Positions 44,111 through 53,006 of a stretch of DNA of 64,000 nucleotides are shown one piece after another. Below the pieces are notes generated by a model that was not told the DNA's origin, did not search any database, and saw only the letters and a program-made list of their open reading frames with translations. Each line of letters starts with the position of its first letter. The stretch's first letter is position 1. The stretch comes from Hymenobacter convexus. GTDB lineage: Bacteria; Bacteroidota; Bacteroidia; Cytophagales; Hymenobacteraceae. The stretch lies in assembly GCF_030580955.1 (NCBI RefSeq), contig NZ_JAUQON010000003.1, positions 186,001 to 250,000 on the forward strand, given 5' to 3'. Both the position numbers and the translations under genes were made by a program.

Positions 44111-46240
44111 TCACCAGCGCCAGCCCAGTTGCGCGCCCACGTACCCGGCCCGGCCCGGCGCGGGCTGGAAGTAGCGCCCGCCAAAGGCATTGAGGTCGTT
44201 GCCGAGGCTGTAGCGGCGGTCGGTGGCGTTGTCGAGGCCGGCGTAGAGGTTGGTTTCGAGGTGGCCGGCCAGGGTGCGCCGCCAGCCGCCGCGCGCCCCG
44301 AACACCCAGTAGCCGGGCGCGGTTTCGGTGTTGGCATCGGTGAGCTCCACGCGGGCTTGGTGGCCGAGGTTGGGGCTGAGGTAGAAGCCGTGGGGTTCAC
44401 TGAAATCGAGGCCGGCGCTGAGCGTGTGCGGCGCGGTGCCGGTGAGGCGGTTGCCGCGCAGGTCCTGCCCGCCGCTGGGGTAGCTGCCGAAGCGGAAGTC
44501 GTTGTAGGCGTAGCTGGCCCAGGCACGCAGGCCGCTGGGCTCGGCCGGCGCCGGGAAGCCCGCTTCGGGCTGCGATGGAGCCGACGCGGCCCGCCACAGC
44601 CAGCCGCTTAGGGCTGCTTCGAGGCCGCGCTGGTGGGTGCTGCCGGTGTTGCGAAACACCACCACGCCCTGGTCGGTGGTGCTGCTCACGATGGTTTGGC
44701 GCAGCTCCAAATCGAACACATTCAGTTCGTAGCGCAGCCGGTTGGCGAAAAGGCTGCCGCGCGTGCCCACCTCGTAGCTGGTGCCGCGCTCGGCCTGCAA
44801 GTCGCCGTTGAGTTGCCCATCGGACGTGCGAATTTCGTCGGTGGTGGGCGGGGCAAAGCCGGTGCTCACGCTCCCGTACACCGACAGCCCTACCCCAAAT
44901 TCGCGCAGCAGCGCCACCCGCGGCGACACCACCGGTCGGAAATCGCGGCTGAATGTGTAGCTGGGCGCCGGGGCCGGCAGCGTGCTGCTCACCCGCGCAA
45001 TGCCGTAGCGCAGGCGGTTGTAGCTGGCGGCCACCGTGAGCAGCAGCTGGGCCGGCAGCTCGTAATCGGCCTGCGCGAAGGCGAAGCCCGTGGTGGTGGT
45101 CAGCTCGTCGTCGTAGCGCAGGGTGCCGGGCGCGCCGGCCAGGTTTTGGTAGCTGCGCCCGTTGGCGAAGCCGGCTTGGCCCTCGCCGCCGCCTTGCAGG
45201 CGCAGCGTGCGCCCGCCCAGCGTGGTGCGGTAGCGCAGGGCCGTGCGGCCGCCCAGCCCCAGCCCGGTGTTGCGCTCGTAGTCGGTGATGGAGGCGGTGC
45301 GAATGGCCGTGCCGCTGCCATAAACCGTGGTTTCCAGTTCCAGCCTATCGGAGAAACGGTACTCGTGCGTGAGGCCCAGCAGGCCCGTGCGCGAGGCATA
45401 AAACGCCTGCTGCGCCACGGAGCCGGGCGCGGCGGGCGTGCCCGGCCGCGCCTGCCGCGGGTCGGCCGCCAGTTGGGCGCGGGTGAGGCCGCCCGGCAGC
45501 TGGTAGTCGATATCGGTGTAGAGCAGGTGGGCGGCCAGCGTGGTTTTGGGCGAAGCCACGGTGCGCACGTCCAGGGCAAAAACGTCGCGCCGCAGGGCGC
45601 TTTGCTCGCGGTAGCCGGCCAACTCCTGGTGGGCGTACTGGGCGCGCACGCTGCTGGTGGCGCTGCTTGTTTCGGCCGTGAGGGTGCTGCGGTGCAGGCC
45701 GTAGCTGCCCACCGTGGCACCCGCGGCCACCCGGCTGCCCGCCACTACTTCGGGCGTGCCAAACAGGGCCACGCCGCCCGTGCCGGCGCCGTACACGCTG
45801 CCGGCCGGGCCTTTCAGCACTTCCAAACGCCCGATGATGGCGGGGTCGAGCAGGTTGAGCGGCGTGCTGCCGCCGGCCTCGGTGAATGGAATGCCGTTGT
45901 AGTACACCTTCACGTTGCGCACCCCGAACGGCGAGCGCAGCGTGCTGCCCCGGATGCTGAGCCGGTAGCTGGCTGTGGCCCGCTCCTCCAGCCGCACGCC
46001 GGGCAGCGTGTTCACGGCCTGAGTGAGGGCGGCGGGGTTAAACTGCTGAATGGTGCGGGCGTCGAGCACGCCCACGGCGGCGGCCGTGCGGCGCAGCGGC
46101 AGGCGCTGGCCGTAGCCCGTCACGGTGGCTTCGGGCAGGGCCACGGCGCGGGCGGTATCGGGGGCGGCGGGCGTTTGGGCGCAGAGCGGGGCGGTGGCAA
46201 GCCCGGCAGCCAGCAACGCCAGCAAAGAAAATCGAAACAT
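44111..46240 (-). CDS. TonB-dependent outer-membrane receptor
   Basis: The 709-residue protein has a signal peptide (1-21), a plug domain (about 35-170: 'LPEATVTGYGQRLPLRRTAA', 'LTQAVNTLPGVRLEERATAS', 'IGRLEVLKGPAGSVYGAGTG') and a 22-strand barrel ending in the aromatic 'YVGAQLGWRW'. No carboxypeptidase-like N-terminal domain is present, so it is not a SusC protein; it resembles ferric-siderophore or cobalamin receptors. The ligand cannot be read from the sequence. 'HQRGLEAALSGWLW' and 'YELNVFDLELRQTIV' are typical of barrel strands of this family. Confidence 0.95.
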   Translation of the reverse strand: MFRFSLLALLAAGLATAPLCAQTPAAPDTARAVALPEATVTGYGQRLPLRRTAAAVGVLDARTIQQFNPAALTQAVNTLPGVRLEERATASYRLSIRGSTLRSPFGVRNVKVYYNGIPFTEAGGSTPLNLLDPAIIGRLEVLKGPAGSVYGAGTGGVALFGTPEVVAGSRVAAGATVGSYGLHRSTLTAETSSATSSVRAQYAHQELAGYREQSALRRDVFALDVRTVASPKTTLAAHLLYTDIDYQLPGGLTRAQLAADPRQARPGTPAAPGSVAQQAFYASRTGLLGLTHEYRFSDRLELETTVYGSGTAIRTASITDYERNTGLGLGGRTALRYRTTLGGRTLRLQGGGEGQAGFANGRSYQNLAGAPGTLRYDDELTTTTGFAFAQADYELPAQLLLTVAASYNRLRYGIARVSSTLPAPAPSYTFSRDFRPVVSPRVALLREFGVGLSVYGSVSTGFAPPTTDEIRTSDGQLNGDLQAERGTSYEVGTRGSLFANRLRYELNVFDLELRQTIVSSTTDQGVVVFRNTGSTHQRGLEAALSGWLWRAASAPSQPEAGFPAPAEPSGLRAWASYAYNDFRFGSYPSGGQDLRGNRLTGTAPHTLSAGLDFSEPHGFYLSPNLGHQARVELTDANTETAPGYWVFGARGGWRRTLAGHLETNLYAGLDNATDRRYSLGNDLNAFGGRYFQPAPGRAGYVGAQLGWRW

Positions 46241-46432
46241 GAACGGCGGCTAGTGCAGGCTTGTGCCAACGGCGAAGGGGGGCGGAATGTTAGATTCGGC
46301 GGCCGAGGCGCGCCGGGCGATGCAAGCCCGATTTCGACGCTTTGGGCGCAGCTTCGCCACCATATTTTCAAAAGCCGTGTGCAAAATGGCGGCTGCCCGC
46401 ATCAATCCGACAACCTTACCGCTCCACTTTTC

Positions 46433-46954
46433 ATGTTGAAAGCCCTACTGCTGACCTGCGTACTTCTGCTCAATTTGTCCAGCGTATGGGCCTGCTCCTG
46501 CGTTTCCGAAAATATTCCGGAGAAACAGAAAATTGCGAAAGCCCACGCGCAGGCCGGCCTCGTTTTCACGGGCCGCCTGGAGTCGGTAGCGCTGGTGGAA
46601 AAGGTGGACACGCTGCATCTGCGGTCGCGCACCGGCGCCGATACGGTGGTGACCCTGCGGCAGCAGTTTCGCCAGTACACGTTTGCTATGACGCGGCAAC
46701 TGAAAGGCTCGCCCGCCGGCGCCACCGTGGTGGTGCAGACCGACGGACCGGGTTCTTCCTGCGGCGTTTCGTATCGGGTCGGGGCTGATTTCGTGGTGTT
46801 TGCTTACGCCATCGACACGGCCTACAGCCCGCGCGGCACAGTACGGCCGGTGACGCCCTACTTCATCACCGGCCTGTGCACCCGCACCAAAGAGCTGCGC
46901 TACACCAAAGCCGCCGAGCTGCGCCAGCTCCGGCGGCTGGCCCGCCAGGGCTGA
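46433..46954 (+). CDS. Secreted TIMP-like (netrin-fold) protein
   Basis: The protein has 173 residues and starts at the ATG at 46433; it is hidden as the end of a much longer, non-biological frame that lies antisense to the TonB receptor gene. Signal peptide residues 1-20 are followed directly by Cys21-Ser-Cys23 ('ACSCVSENIPEKQKIAKAHA'), which is the netrin/TIMP pattern with N-terminal Cys-x-Cys. Strands of the OB-like fold and further Cys ('DGPGSSCGVSYRVGADFVVF', 'ITGLCTRTKELRY') follow. In animals the family inhibits metalloproteases; bacterial forms have unknown function. It faces the TonB receptor gene divergently. Confidence 0.82.
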   Translation: MLKALLLTCVLLLNLSSVWACSCVSENIPEKQKIAKAHAQAGLVFTGRLESVALVEKVDTLHLRSRTGADTVVTLRQQFRQYTFAMTRQLKGSPAGATVVVQTDGPGSSCGVSYRVGADFVVFAYAIDTAYSPRGTVRPVTPYFITGLCTRTKELRYTKAAELRQLRRLARQG

Positions 46955-46997
46955 GGCGCGGGCCCGGCCGGCGCACGGCACCACTCAGCGGGGCCCT

Positions 46998-47005
46998 TAC
47001 CTTCG
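46998..47005 (+). promoter_or_regulatory. -7 box of the DUF2490 gene
   Basis: TACCTTCG, one mismatch from TAnnTTTG, ends 4 bases before the GTG start at 47010. Confidence 0.5.
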
Positions 47006-47009
47006 CCCA

Positions 47010-47783
47010 GTGAAATATTTACTGCCGCTGCTTCTGCTGTTGCCGCTGGGTGCCCGGGCCCAGGGGCCAGTCAACCGAATTGACGATTTCAACCGCATCG
47101 GCTGGTACGTGTACGAGGGCGACCACCGGCTGGGCCCCCACCTCACCGTTCATACCGAGTACCAGGCCCGGCGCACGGGCTTCATCACGGGCTGGCAGCA
47201 GTCGCTGCTACGGGCCGGCGTGGGCTACCAGCTGCTGCCGCGCCTGAAGCTGGGCGGCGGCTACACGTTTTTCAAAACCCATCCCTACGGCGCCCACCCC
47301 ACGGCCGACCAGGGCACCTTTCCCGAAAAGCGCTTCTACGAAGATGTAACGCTGACCGACTCCCTCGGCCGGGTGGCCCTCACGCACCGCCTGCGCCTGG
47401 AGCAGCGCTGGATTGGCGTGCCCGGCGCCAGTGGCCCCCTCGGCAACGACGCTGTGTGGCAGCGCCAGAACCGCATCCGCTACCAGCTGGCCGGCGAAAT
47501 GCCGCTGCAAGGCCCCACGCTCGACGACCACGAGTGGTATTTCACGGCCTTCGATGAGCTGTTTCTCAACTTCGGCCGGGAAATCACCGGCAACGTGTTC
47601 AACCAAAACCGCGTGGCCGCCGGCCTGGGCTACCAGTTCAGCGAGGGTTTCCGCGTCGAACTGCAATTCCTCAACCAGATAACCCAGCACTACGACCCCG
47701 ACCCGGCCACCCGCTTTCCGGTGTTCGAGTTCAACAACGGCTTCCGGCTGGGCGTGACGTACAACCTGACGCTGATAGAATAA
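47010..47783 (+). CDS. DUF2490-family outer-membrane barrel-like protein
   Basis: The protein has 257 residues and begins with GTG at 47010, chosen because it directly follows the promoter box and starts the signal peptide ('YLLPLLLLLPLGARA', residues 3-17). Strands such as 'LTVHTEYQARRTGFITGWQQ', 'LLRAGVGYQLLPRLKLGGGY', 'LEQRWIGVPGASG' and 'VRELQFLNQITQHYDPD'-like 'FRVELQFLNQITQHYDPD' fit DUF2490 proteins, which form a barrel in the outer membrane. Function unknown. It is a single-gene unit, with family A repeat sequence after it. Confidence 0.86.
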   Translation: MKYLLPLLLLLPLGARAQGPVNRIDDFNRIGWYVYEGDHRLGPHLTVHTEYQARRTGFITGWQQSLLRAGVGYQLLPRLKLGGGYTFFKTHPYGAHPTADQGTFPEKRFYEDVTLTDSLGRVALTHRLRLEQRWIGVPGASGPLGNDAVWQRQNRIRYQLAGEMPLQGPTLDDHEWYFTAFDELFLNFGREITGNVFNQNRVAAGLGYQFSEGFRVELQFLNQITQHYDPDPATRFPVFEFNNGFRLGVTYNLTLIE

Positions 47784-47804
47784 ACGGGCGGTGCCGGGCG
47801 TTTT

Positions 47805-47886
47805 GTAGCGCGGACTTTGTAGTCCGCGTGCCCGCGCCGATTCAACGGTTGTCGTTCTGCCATGCGAGCTACAGAGTTCGCGCTAC
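47805..47886. repeat. Palindromic repeat, family A locus 5 (degenerate)
   Basis: GTAGCGCGGACTTTGTAGTC at 47805 has as counterpart GCGAGCTACAGAGTTCGCGC ending TAC at 47886. The right arm has decayed, so this locus no longer pairs fully. Confidence 0.65.
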
Positions 47887-47895
47887 CCCCTGCCT

Positions 47896-48591
47896 ATGCA
47901 CCTCCACCTGCCGCGCCGCTACCGCCGCCCGCTGCTGTTGCCGCCGGGCCTGCTGGCGCTGGCGGGGCTGCTGTGGCTGGGCAGCGTGGCCGTGGGCTCG
48001 TGGCGGGAGAAGCTGACGCGACGAAGCGTGCTGCAGTTGACGATGCCACCTAAACCAGATTCAGACACCATTTATCACACGCTCTATTCGAGCGAGAGAA
48101 GGATTCCGTTCCTTTATTCCCAGCTATTTACCTTGTACAAGTGGCAGGATATTGCATTTGATGGGACGGCTGCCCACGACTCAACTGCATTGGCTGGCAT
48201 TTCGAAAACCATTGAGTCAATGCGCGCCGATACGGTTCCGAACTGCGGCATTCGGGTTGCAATCACGCCCCACACCAGATACAAATCGTTCGTGCGGCTG
48301 CTTGACCTGATGGCTATCAACAATCAGAAGAAGTATCTCTTCGATATGCATCATGGTCCTTTCGCCCTGTATGTGCTTGTAGATGAATATACGCCGCAAC
48401 CGCCGTCGCTTGACCCACCTTTGATTTGTGGTGGTTCCTACTTTTTACCGATGCCGTTGCCTCCGACACCAGAGTCCAGCCCCTGGGAATTATTCATTCT
48501 ACCCGCTGAATGGCGTTTGCCTTTGTGGCTGATTGCCCTGATGACTGTGTTGGCCGGCTGGCGAATCTTTGGCGCGTGGCGCACGGCGTAA
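47896..48591 (+). CDS. Membrane protein of unknown function, AT-richer centre
   Basis: The protein has 231 residues with helices near 14-34 ('LLLPPGLLALAGLLWLGSVA') and near 206-226 ('LPLWLIALMTVLAGWRIFGA'), enclosing a periplasmic domain. This central part (about 45-195, 'DTIYHTLYSSERRIPFLYSQ', 'NQKKYLFDMHHGPFALYVLV') is coded with clearly lower GC than the rest and the neighbours, which suggests foreign or fast-changing sequence. The ends are GC-rich and typical. No family is recognised. It may be an ExbD-like or other energy-linked membrane protein, but no motif proves this. Confidence 0.65.
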   Translation: MHLHLPRRYRRPLLLPPGLLALAGLLWLGSVAVGSWREKLTRRSVLQLTMPPKPDSDTIYHTLYSSERRIPFLYSQLFTLYKWQDIAFDGTAAHDSTALAGISKTIESMRADTVPNCGIRVAITPHTRYKSFVRLLDLMAINNQKKYLFDMHHGPFALYVLVDEYTPQPPSLDPPLICGGSYFLPMPLPPTPESSPWELFILPAEWRLPLWLIALMTVLAGWRIFGAWRTA

Positions 48592-48631
48592 ACGCTGTTA
48601 TTTTGAGGCTGCATCCCATCCGCCTCCTCCC

Positions 48632-49186
48632 ATGCCCGCCCTCTCCCCCGACCTGCGCCGCGCCCTCTTCGCCCTGCCCGAACGCGAGAAAGACCAGCTC
48701 CTGGCCCGCCTCGTGGCCCAGGATGCGGTGCTGACGGAGCAGCTGGCCTACCGCCTGCTCGAAGGCCCCGAGGCGCTGGCAAACCGCCGCGCCGCGCTGC
48801 GCACCCTGGTCGACGACCCCGTGCGCGGCTTCCACCCCACCCCCAACGACCTGCTCGTCATCCTGCGCCAGCTGCAGGCCCGGCTGGCCTACCACGCCAA
48901 GATTACCGACGACGCCTTTGGCGAGGTGGAGTTGAGCTGGCGCCTGCTGGCCAACGTGTTCCGGCATCAGGCCGAGGCCACGGCCCGCCTGCACGGCCCC
49001 ACCCAACCCCTGCTCCAGCACCTGGCCAAGCGCACCCACGAGGCCCTGAAGCAAACCGCCAGGCTGCACGAAGACTACCACTTAGAGCTAGCCGAAACGG
49101 CCAACGCCGTGCTGGCCGCCCTGTGGCAATCCGGCGCGGCGCCACTGGCCCGGGAGCTGGGCCTGCCCCGCACGCTGGTGCGGTAG
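48632..49186 (+). CDS. Helical protein of unknown function
   Basis: The protein has 184 residues from the ATG at 48632; a start at 48569 would add residues from the end of the previous gene region. It is wholly helical and rich in Leu, Ala and Arg ('ALPEREKDQLLARLVAQDAV', 'LVILRQLQARLAYHAKITDD', 'RTHEALKQTARLHEDYHLEL'), without signal or membrane segments. It may be a bundle protein. The short gap to the next small gene (90 bases) may allow co-transcription. Confidence 0.68.
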   Translation: MPALSPDLRRALFALPEREKDQLLARLVAQDAVLTEQLAYRLLEGPEALANRRAALRTLVDDPVRGFHPTPNDLLVILRQLQARLAYHAKITDDAFGEVELSWRLLANVFRHQAEATARLHGPTQPLLQHLAKRTHEALKQTARLHEDYHLELAETANAVLAALWQSGAAPLARELGLPRTLVR

Positions 49187-49276
49187 CTTTTTTGGCAATA
49201 ATGGCCCCGGCGTGGCATCTTTTCCGGCGCAATCGCAGTACAAAGCCCAGGTTCCTTTGTCCTGATTTGCTCCGCT

Positions 49277-49564
49277 ATGTCCACGCCCACCCACCCGCGC
49301 GCGCCCCAGCTGTCTGAGGCCGATTTGCGCCAAGCCCTCGACGAGCTCGACGCCAAAATCCAGACCCTGCGCAACCGCGCCCACGCCACGGCTGCCGGCT
49401 CGGCCAGCACCCACCAGCAGCACGCCGACGCGCTTGAAACCAAGCGCGCCCAGTTGGCCGCGCAGCTCGGCCAGCACGAAGCCGGCGGGGCCGACTCCGG
49501 CCTGCTCCACACCATCCGGCGCGGCATCGAGTCGTTGCGCGATGATGTGCGCGGCTTGCTGTAG
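49277..49564 (+). CDS. Small coiled-coil protein
   Basis: The protein has 95 residues of helical heptad character: 'LSEADLRQALDELDAKIQTL', 'HADALETKRAQLAAQLGQHE', ending 'IRRGIESLRDDVRGLL'. It resembles the small coiled-coil stress proteins often found in Cytophagales and Cyanobacteria (sll1863-like), but this is only a composition-based impression. It has no signal or membrane helix. Confidence 0.7.
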   Translation: MSTPTHPRAPQLSEADLRQALDELDAKIQTLRNRAHATAAGSASTHQQHADALETKRAQLAAQLGQHEAGGADSGLLHTIRRGIESLRDDVRGLL

Positions 49565-49629
49565 GAGCTGGGCGCTTCGCTTTTATCCATCAGGTTTTTC
49601 TTTTCACGCTGCTTTCCCTTGCTTTTGCC

Positions 49630-49896
49630 ATGAAACAGTTCTTCCTCTTCCTGCTCCTGACCTGCTTCGCAGCGGGCACCCTTCAGGCCCAAAACCGGCC
49701 CAAAATCAAAGCCAAGCGCGCGTTTGCGCATCCTTCCGAATCGAGCAAAGGCAAATCCAGCAAGGCCCAGTTCCGGCACGAAACCATCCGGCCGGTCATC
49801 GACCTCAAGCCGCATAGCCTGGAGCGCTCCAAAACGGTGAAGGCCCCGCGGCCCTACAAATACAGCAACGGCAACAAGCTCAAGCGCGCCCGCTAA
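49630..49896 (+). CDS. Small secreted basic protein
   Basis: The protein has 88 residues: signal peptide 1-20 ('FFLFLLLTCFAAGTLQA') followed by a strongly basic, Lys- and Arg-rich stretch without cysteine ('NRPKIKAKRAFAHPSESSKG', 'SNGNKLKRAR'). Charge suggests binding to anionic polymers such as LPS, nucleic acid or polysaccharide in the periplasm. No family is recognised. Confidence 0.75.
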   Translation: MKQFFLFLLLTCFAAGTLQAQNRPKIKAKRAFAHPSESSKGKSSKAQFRHETIRPVIDLKPHSLERSKTVKAPRPYKYSNGNKLKRAR

Positions 49897-49936
49897 GCCC
49901 GCGGCAAGCTGCCGTTGGCTCGCTCCAAGGTTCGAT

Positions 49937-50038
49937 AAAACGGTCATGCCGAGCGGAGCCGAAGCATCTCTACTGTGCAACTAATCGATTTTAGTAGTGC
50001 AGTAGAGACGCTTCAGCTCCGCTCAGCATGGCCGTTTT
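49937..50038. repeat. Palindromic repeat, family B locus 6
   Basis: AAAACGGTCATGCCGAGCGG (continuing AGCCGAAGCATCTC) at 49937 is mirrored by CTTCAGCTCCGCTCAGCATG and GCCGTTTT ending at 50038. The ends AAAACGG/CCGTTTT pair outside the core, so it is also a plausible terminator for the basic-protein gene. Confidence 0.85.
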
Positions 50039-50179
50039 ACTTTGTTTCGATATCGGCATTACCTGTGCGTATTCCGGGTTGTTTGGGCGAAAACATTTCC
50101 TGAATCAAAAGGCCAAACCCGCTCCGAATTCGTAAAAGAGTATATTTACTAGCCGCTTGTTCCTTTATCCTTCTGCCTG

Positions 50180-52999
50180 ATGACAAACGCCTTACGCTTA
50201 TTTATTTTTCTGTTTTTGGTTGGACTGGGCGGGACGTTCACGGCCGCGGCCACGCCGCCCACCATCCCCGGCCGGCTGGTGCTGAAGCTGCGGCCGGGCA
50301 AAACGCCAGCCGCGCTCGATGCGGTGTTGCGCTCGTTGGGCGCGGGGGCATTGCAGCAGAAGTTTCCGCGCGCGCTGCCGCCCAGCCCGGAGCGGCCCGG
50401 CAGCGTGGAGCTGCGCACCATTTATCAGCTCCAGTTGCCCGCCACCGTGACGCTGGACTGGGCTCGCGCCGCGCTGCTGGGCACCGGCGCCGTGGAGTAC
50501 GTGGAGCCGCTCTACATCCGCGAGCCGCTCTACCAGCCCAACGACCCGCTGGCCGACTCGACGCTGACCGACATCACCACCAGCCAGTTCTACCTCAAGC
50601 AGATTAAGGCCTACCGCGCCTGGGACATCACGCGCGGCGACAGCAGCATCGTCATCGGCATCACCGATGGCGGCGTGCGCCTCACCCACGAGGATTTGCG
50701 TCAGCAGGTGAAGCACAATTACGCCGACCCCATCAACGGCCTCGACGACGACAACGACGGCTACATCGACAACTTCACCGGCTGGGATTTGGCCAACAAC
50801 GACAACGACGCGGGCTACGACCCCACCATCGTGCACGGTTCGCTGGTGGCGGGCACGGCGGCGGCCCGGGCCGACAACGGCCTCGGGCTGGCGGGCCTGG
50901 GCAACCGCTGCCGGTTTATGCCTCTGTCCATTTACCCCAACACGGCCACCGGCGTGTTCGCCGGCTACGAGGCCGTGGTGTACGCGGCCGACCACGGCTG
51001 CCAAATCATCAACCTGAGCTGGGGCGCGGCGGGCGGCTATTCGCGCTTCGAGCAGGACGCCATCAACTACGCCGCCCTGAACCGCGACGCCGTGGTGGTG
51101 GCCGCCGCCGGCAACACCAACGCCGACCTGCTGTTTTACCCGGCCTCTTACGACCACGTGCTGTCCGTGTCGGGCGTGCAAAGCACCGACCAGAAAAGCC
51201 CCAACGGCACCTTCAGCCACCGCGTGGATATGGTGGCGCCGGGCATCAGCATTCTGACCACCTACGGCGTGCGCGACAACGACTACATCGCCGTGGGCGG
51301 CACTTCGTTTGCCGCGCCGCTGGTGTCGGCGGCGGCGGCGCTGGTTCGGCGCGTGTTTCCGCAGTACAACTCCGACCAGGTGGCGGCCCAGCTGCGCCAA
51401 ACCACCGACAACATCGACAACCTGCCCGCGAATGCCCAGTGGGTAGGCCGCCTGGGCACGGGCCGCCTCAACGTGTTGAAGGCCGTGACGCGCACTAATT
51501 TGCAGGAGGCCCGCGTGGTCACCAGCTACTTTGCGCCGCAGCGCACGGCCTACACGCCCGGCGACACCATCCGGCTGACCGTCGACGTGCAGAACCTGCT
51601 ACAGCCGGTGGCCGGCCTCACGGTCACGCTTACCTCGCTGTCGCCCTACGTCACGGTGCGGCAGGGCAGCTACGCGGTGGGCAGCTTGGCCACCTTGGGC
51701 CGGGCCCGCAACACGGCCGCGCCGTTTCGGCTGGCGGTGGCGGCCAGCGGCATTCCGCTCAACACCACGGCCACGCTGCGCTATCGCCTCACGGCCACCG
51801 GCGGCTTCCAGTACGACCAGTACGTGGATGTGCAGCTGAACCCTGACTACGTGGTGCTCGATGCCAACGACCTAGCTCTGACCCTGACCAGCCGCGGCAA
51901 CCTGGCTTACGACGACCTGACCGGCCGCGTCGGGGCGGGCCTCACCTACCGCGGCAGCAGTAACATCCTCAGCGAAGGCGGCCTGCTGCTGGCCACCAGC
52001 GCCACCCGCGTGTCGGACCGGCTGCGCACCAGCGGCGGGCAGTCGCGGCAGTCGTTTTTCAGCCTGGCGCAGGCCACCCGGCAGCAGCCCGGCCCCCGCG
52101 CCACCCAGGAAGCCCGCGTGGTATTTCAGGACACCGTGCCGGTGGCCGGCAGCCGGGTGCGCAGTGTGGGCGTGCGCGTGCGCCAGCGGGCCTACGCCTG
52201 GGCCGCCCTCGGCCAGCGCGACTTCGTGCTGCTGGAATATTCGCTCAAGAACATCACCACCGATACCCTCAAGCCCCTTTACGCCGGCATTTTCACCGAT
52301 TGGGACTTGCCCAACTCCGATGGCGCCGCCCGCAACGTGGCCACCTGGGACAGCACCCGCTCCTTGGGCTACGTGTATGCCGTGGGCCAGACGGCCCCCC
52401 AGCCCCTGCCCACCGCCTACACCGGCATCCGGCTGCTGCGCGGCGGCACGCCCACGGTTTATTCCATCGATAACGGCGCCCCCGCCGGCTCGGCGGTGCG
52501 CCTGGCCGATGGCTTCTCGCCGGCCGAAAAATTTCTGACCCTGAGCAGCGGCACCGCCCGCGCCCAGCGCACGGCCGGCCTGCCCAACGGCGCCGATGTA
52601 TCGCAGGTGGTGGGCACCCGCGTGGCCCGGCTGGCCCCCGGCGACTCTACCACCGTCACCTTCGCGCTGCTGGTGGCCCCCACCCTGGGCCAGCTCAATG
52701 GCAGCGCCGATGCGGCGGCGGCCACTTATGCCACCCTGCTGCCCACGCGGGCGGCCACGGCGATGCCCGGCTTCAACGTGTACCCCAACCCGGCGGCCGG
52801 GCAGCTGCAGGTAGAGCTACCAGCCAAATTCGGCCCTGCCAACTTGTGGCTGACCAATGCGCTGGGCCAAACCGTGTTGCAGCAAACCCGCACGGAAACA
52901 GCGGTTGTGCTTGACCTCGCGGGCCTCGCGCCCGGCCTCTACGTGCTGCGGGCACAAGGCACGGGTGGGATACTTACCAAAACCGTAGTAGTGCGCTAA
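50180..52999 (+). CDS. Subtilisin-like (S8) secreted protease with T9SS sorting domain
   Basis: The 939-residue protein has a signal peptide (1-24), an N-terminal inhibitor-like propeptide (about 28-115), and the S8 catalytic domain (about 130-425) with the triad Asp163 ('IGITDGGVRLTHEDL'), His219 ('TIVHGSLVAGTAAARADNG') and Ser376 ('VGGTSFAAPLVSAAAALV'). A large beta-sandwich region (about 430-850) follows, then a type A sorting domain (about 860-939, 'FNVYPNPAAGQLQVELPAKF', 'LAPGLYVLRAQGTGG'). It should digest extracellular proteins after export by the type IX system. It stands alone, convergent with umuDC. Confidence 0.95.
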   Translation: MTNALRLFIFLFLVGLGGTFTAAATPPTIPGRLVLKLRPGKTPAALDAVLRSLGAGALQQKFPRALPPSPERPGSVELRTIYQLQLPATVTLDWARAALLGTGAVEYVEPLYIREPLYQPNDPLADSTLTDITTSQFYLKQIKAYRAWDITRGDSSIVIGITDGGVRLTHEDLRQQVKHNYADPINGLDDDNDGYIDNFTGWDLANNDNDAGYDPTIVHGSLVAGTAAARADNGLGLAGLGNRCRFMPLSIYPNTATGVFAGYEAVVYAADHGCQIINLSWGAAGGYSRFEQDAINYAALNRDAVVVAAAGNTNADLLFYPASYDHVLSVSGVQSTDQKSPNGTFSHRVDMVAPGISILTTYGVRDNDYIAVGGTSFAAPLVSAAAALVRRVFPQYNSDQVAAQLRQTTDNIDNLPANAQWVGRLGTGRLNVLKAVTRTNLQEARVVTSYFAPQRTAYTPGDTIRLTVDVQNLLQPVAGLTVTLTSLSPYVTVRQGSYAVGSLATLGRARNTAAPFRLAVAASGIPLNTTATLRYRLTATGGFQYDQYVDVQLNPDYVVLDANDLALTLTSRGNLAYDDLTGRVGAGLTYRGSSNILSEGGLLLATSATRVSDRLRTSGGQSRQSFFSLAQATRQQPGPRATQEARVVFQDTVPVAGSRVRSVGVRVRQRAYAWAALGQRDFVLLEYSLKNITTDTLKPLYAGIFTDWDLPNSDGAARNVATWDSTRSLGYVYAVGQTAPQPLPTAYTGIRLLRGGTPTVYSIDNGAPAGSAVRLADGFSPAEKFLTLSSGTARAQRTAGLPNGADVSQVVGTRVARLAPGDSTTVTFALLVAPTLGQLNGSADAAAATYATLLPTRAATAMPGFNVYPNPAAGQLQVELPAKFGPANLWLTNALGQTVLQQTRTETAVVLDLAGLAPGLYVLRAQGTGGILTKTVVVR

Positions 53000-53006
53000 A
53001 CCGGTC

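Noticed and set aside
44633..46432. The first 600 residues of a long plus-strand frame antisense to the TonB receptor
   Set aside because: Only the part from 46433 has a signal peptide and cysteine pattern; the earlier part is biased noise.
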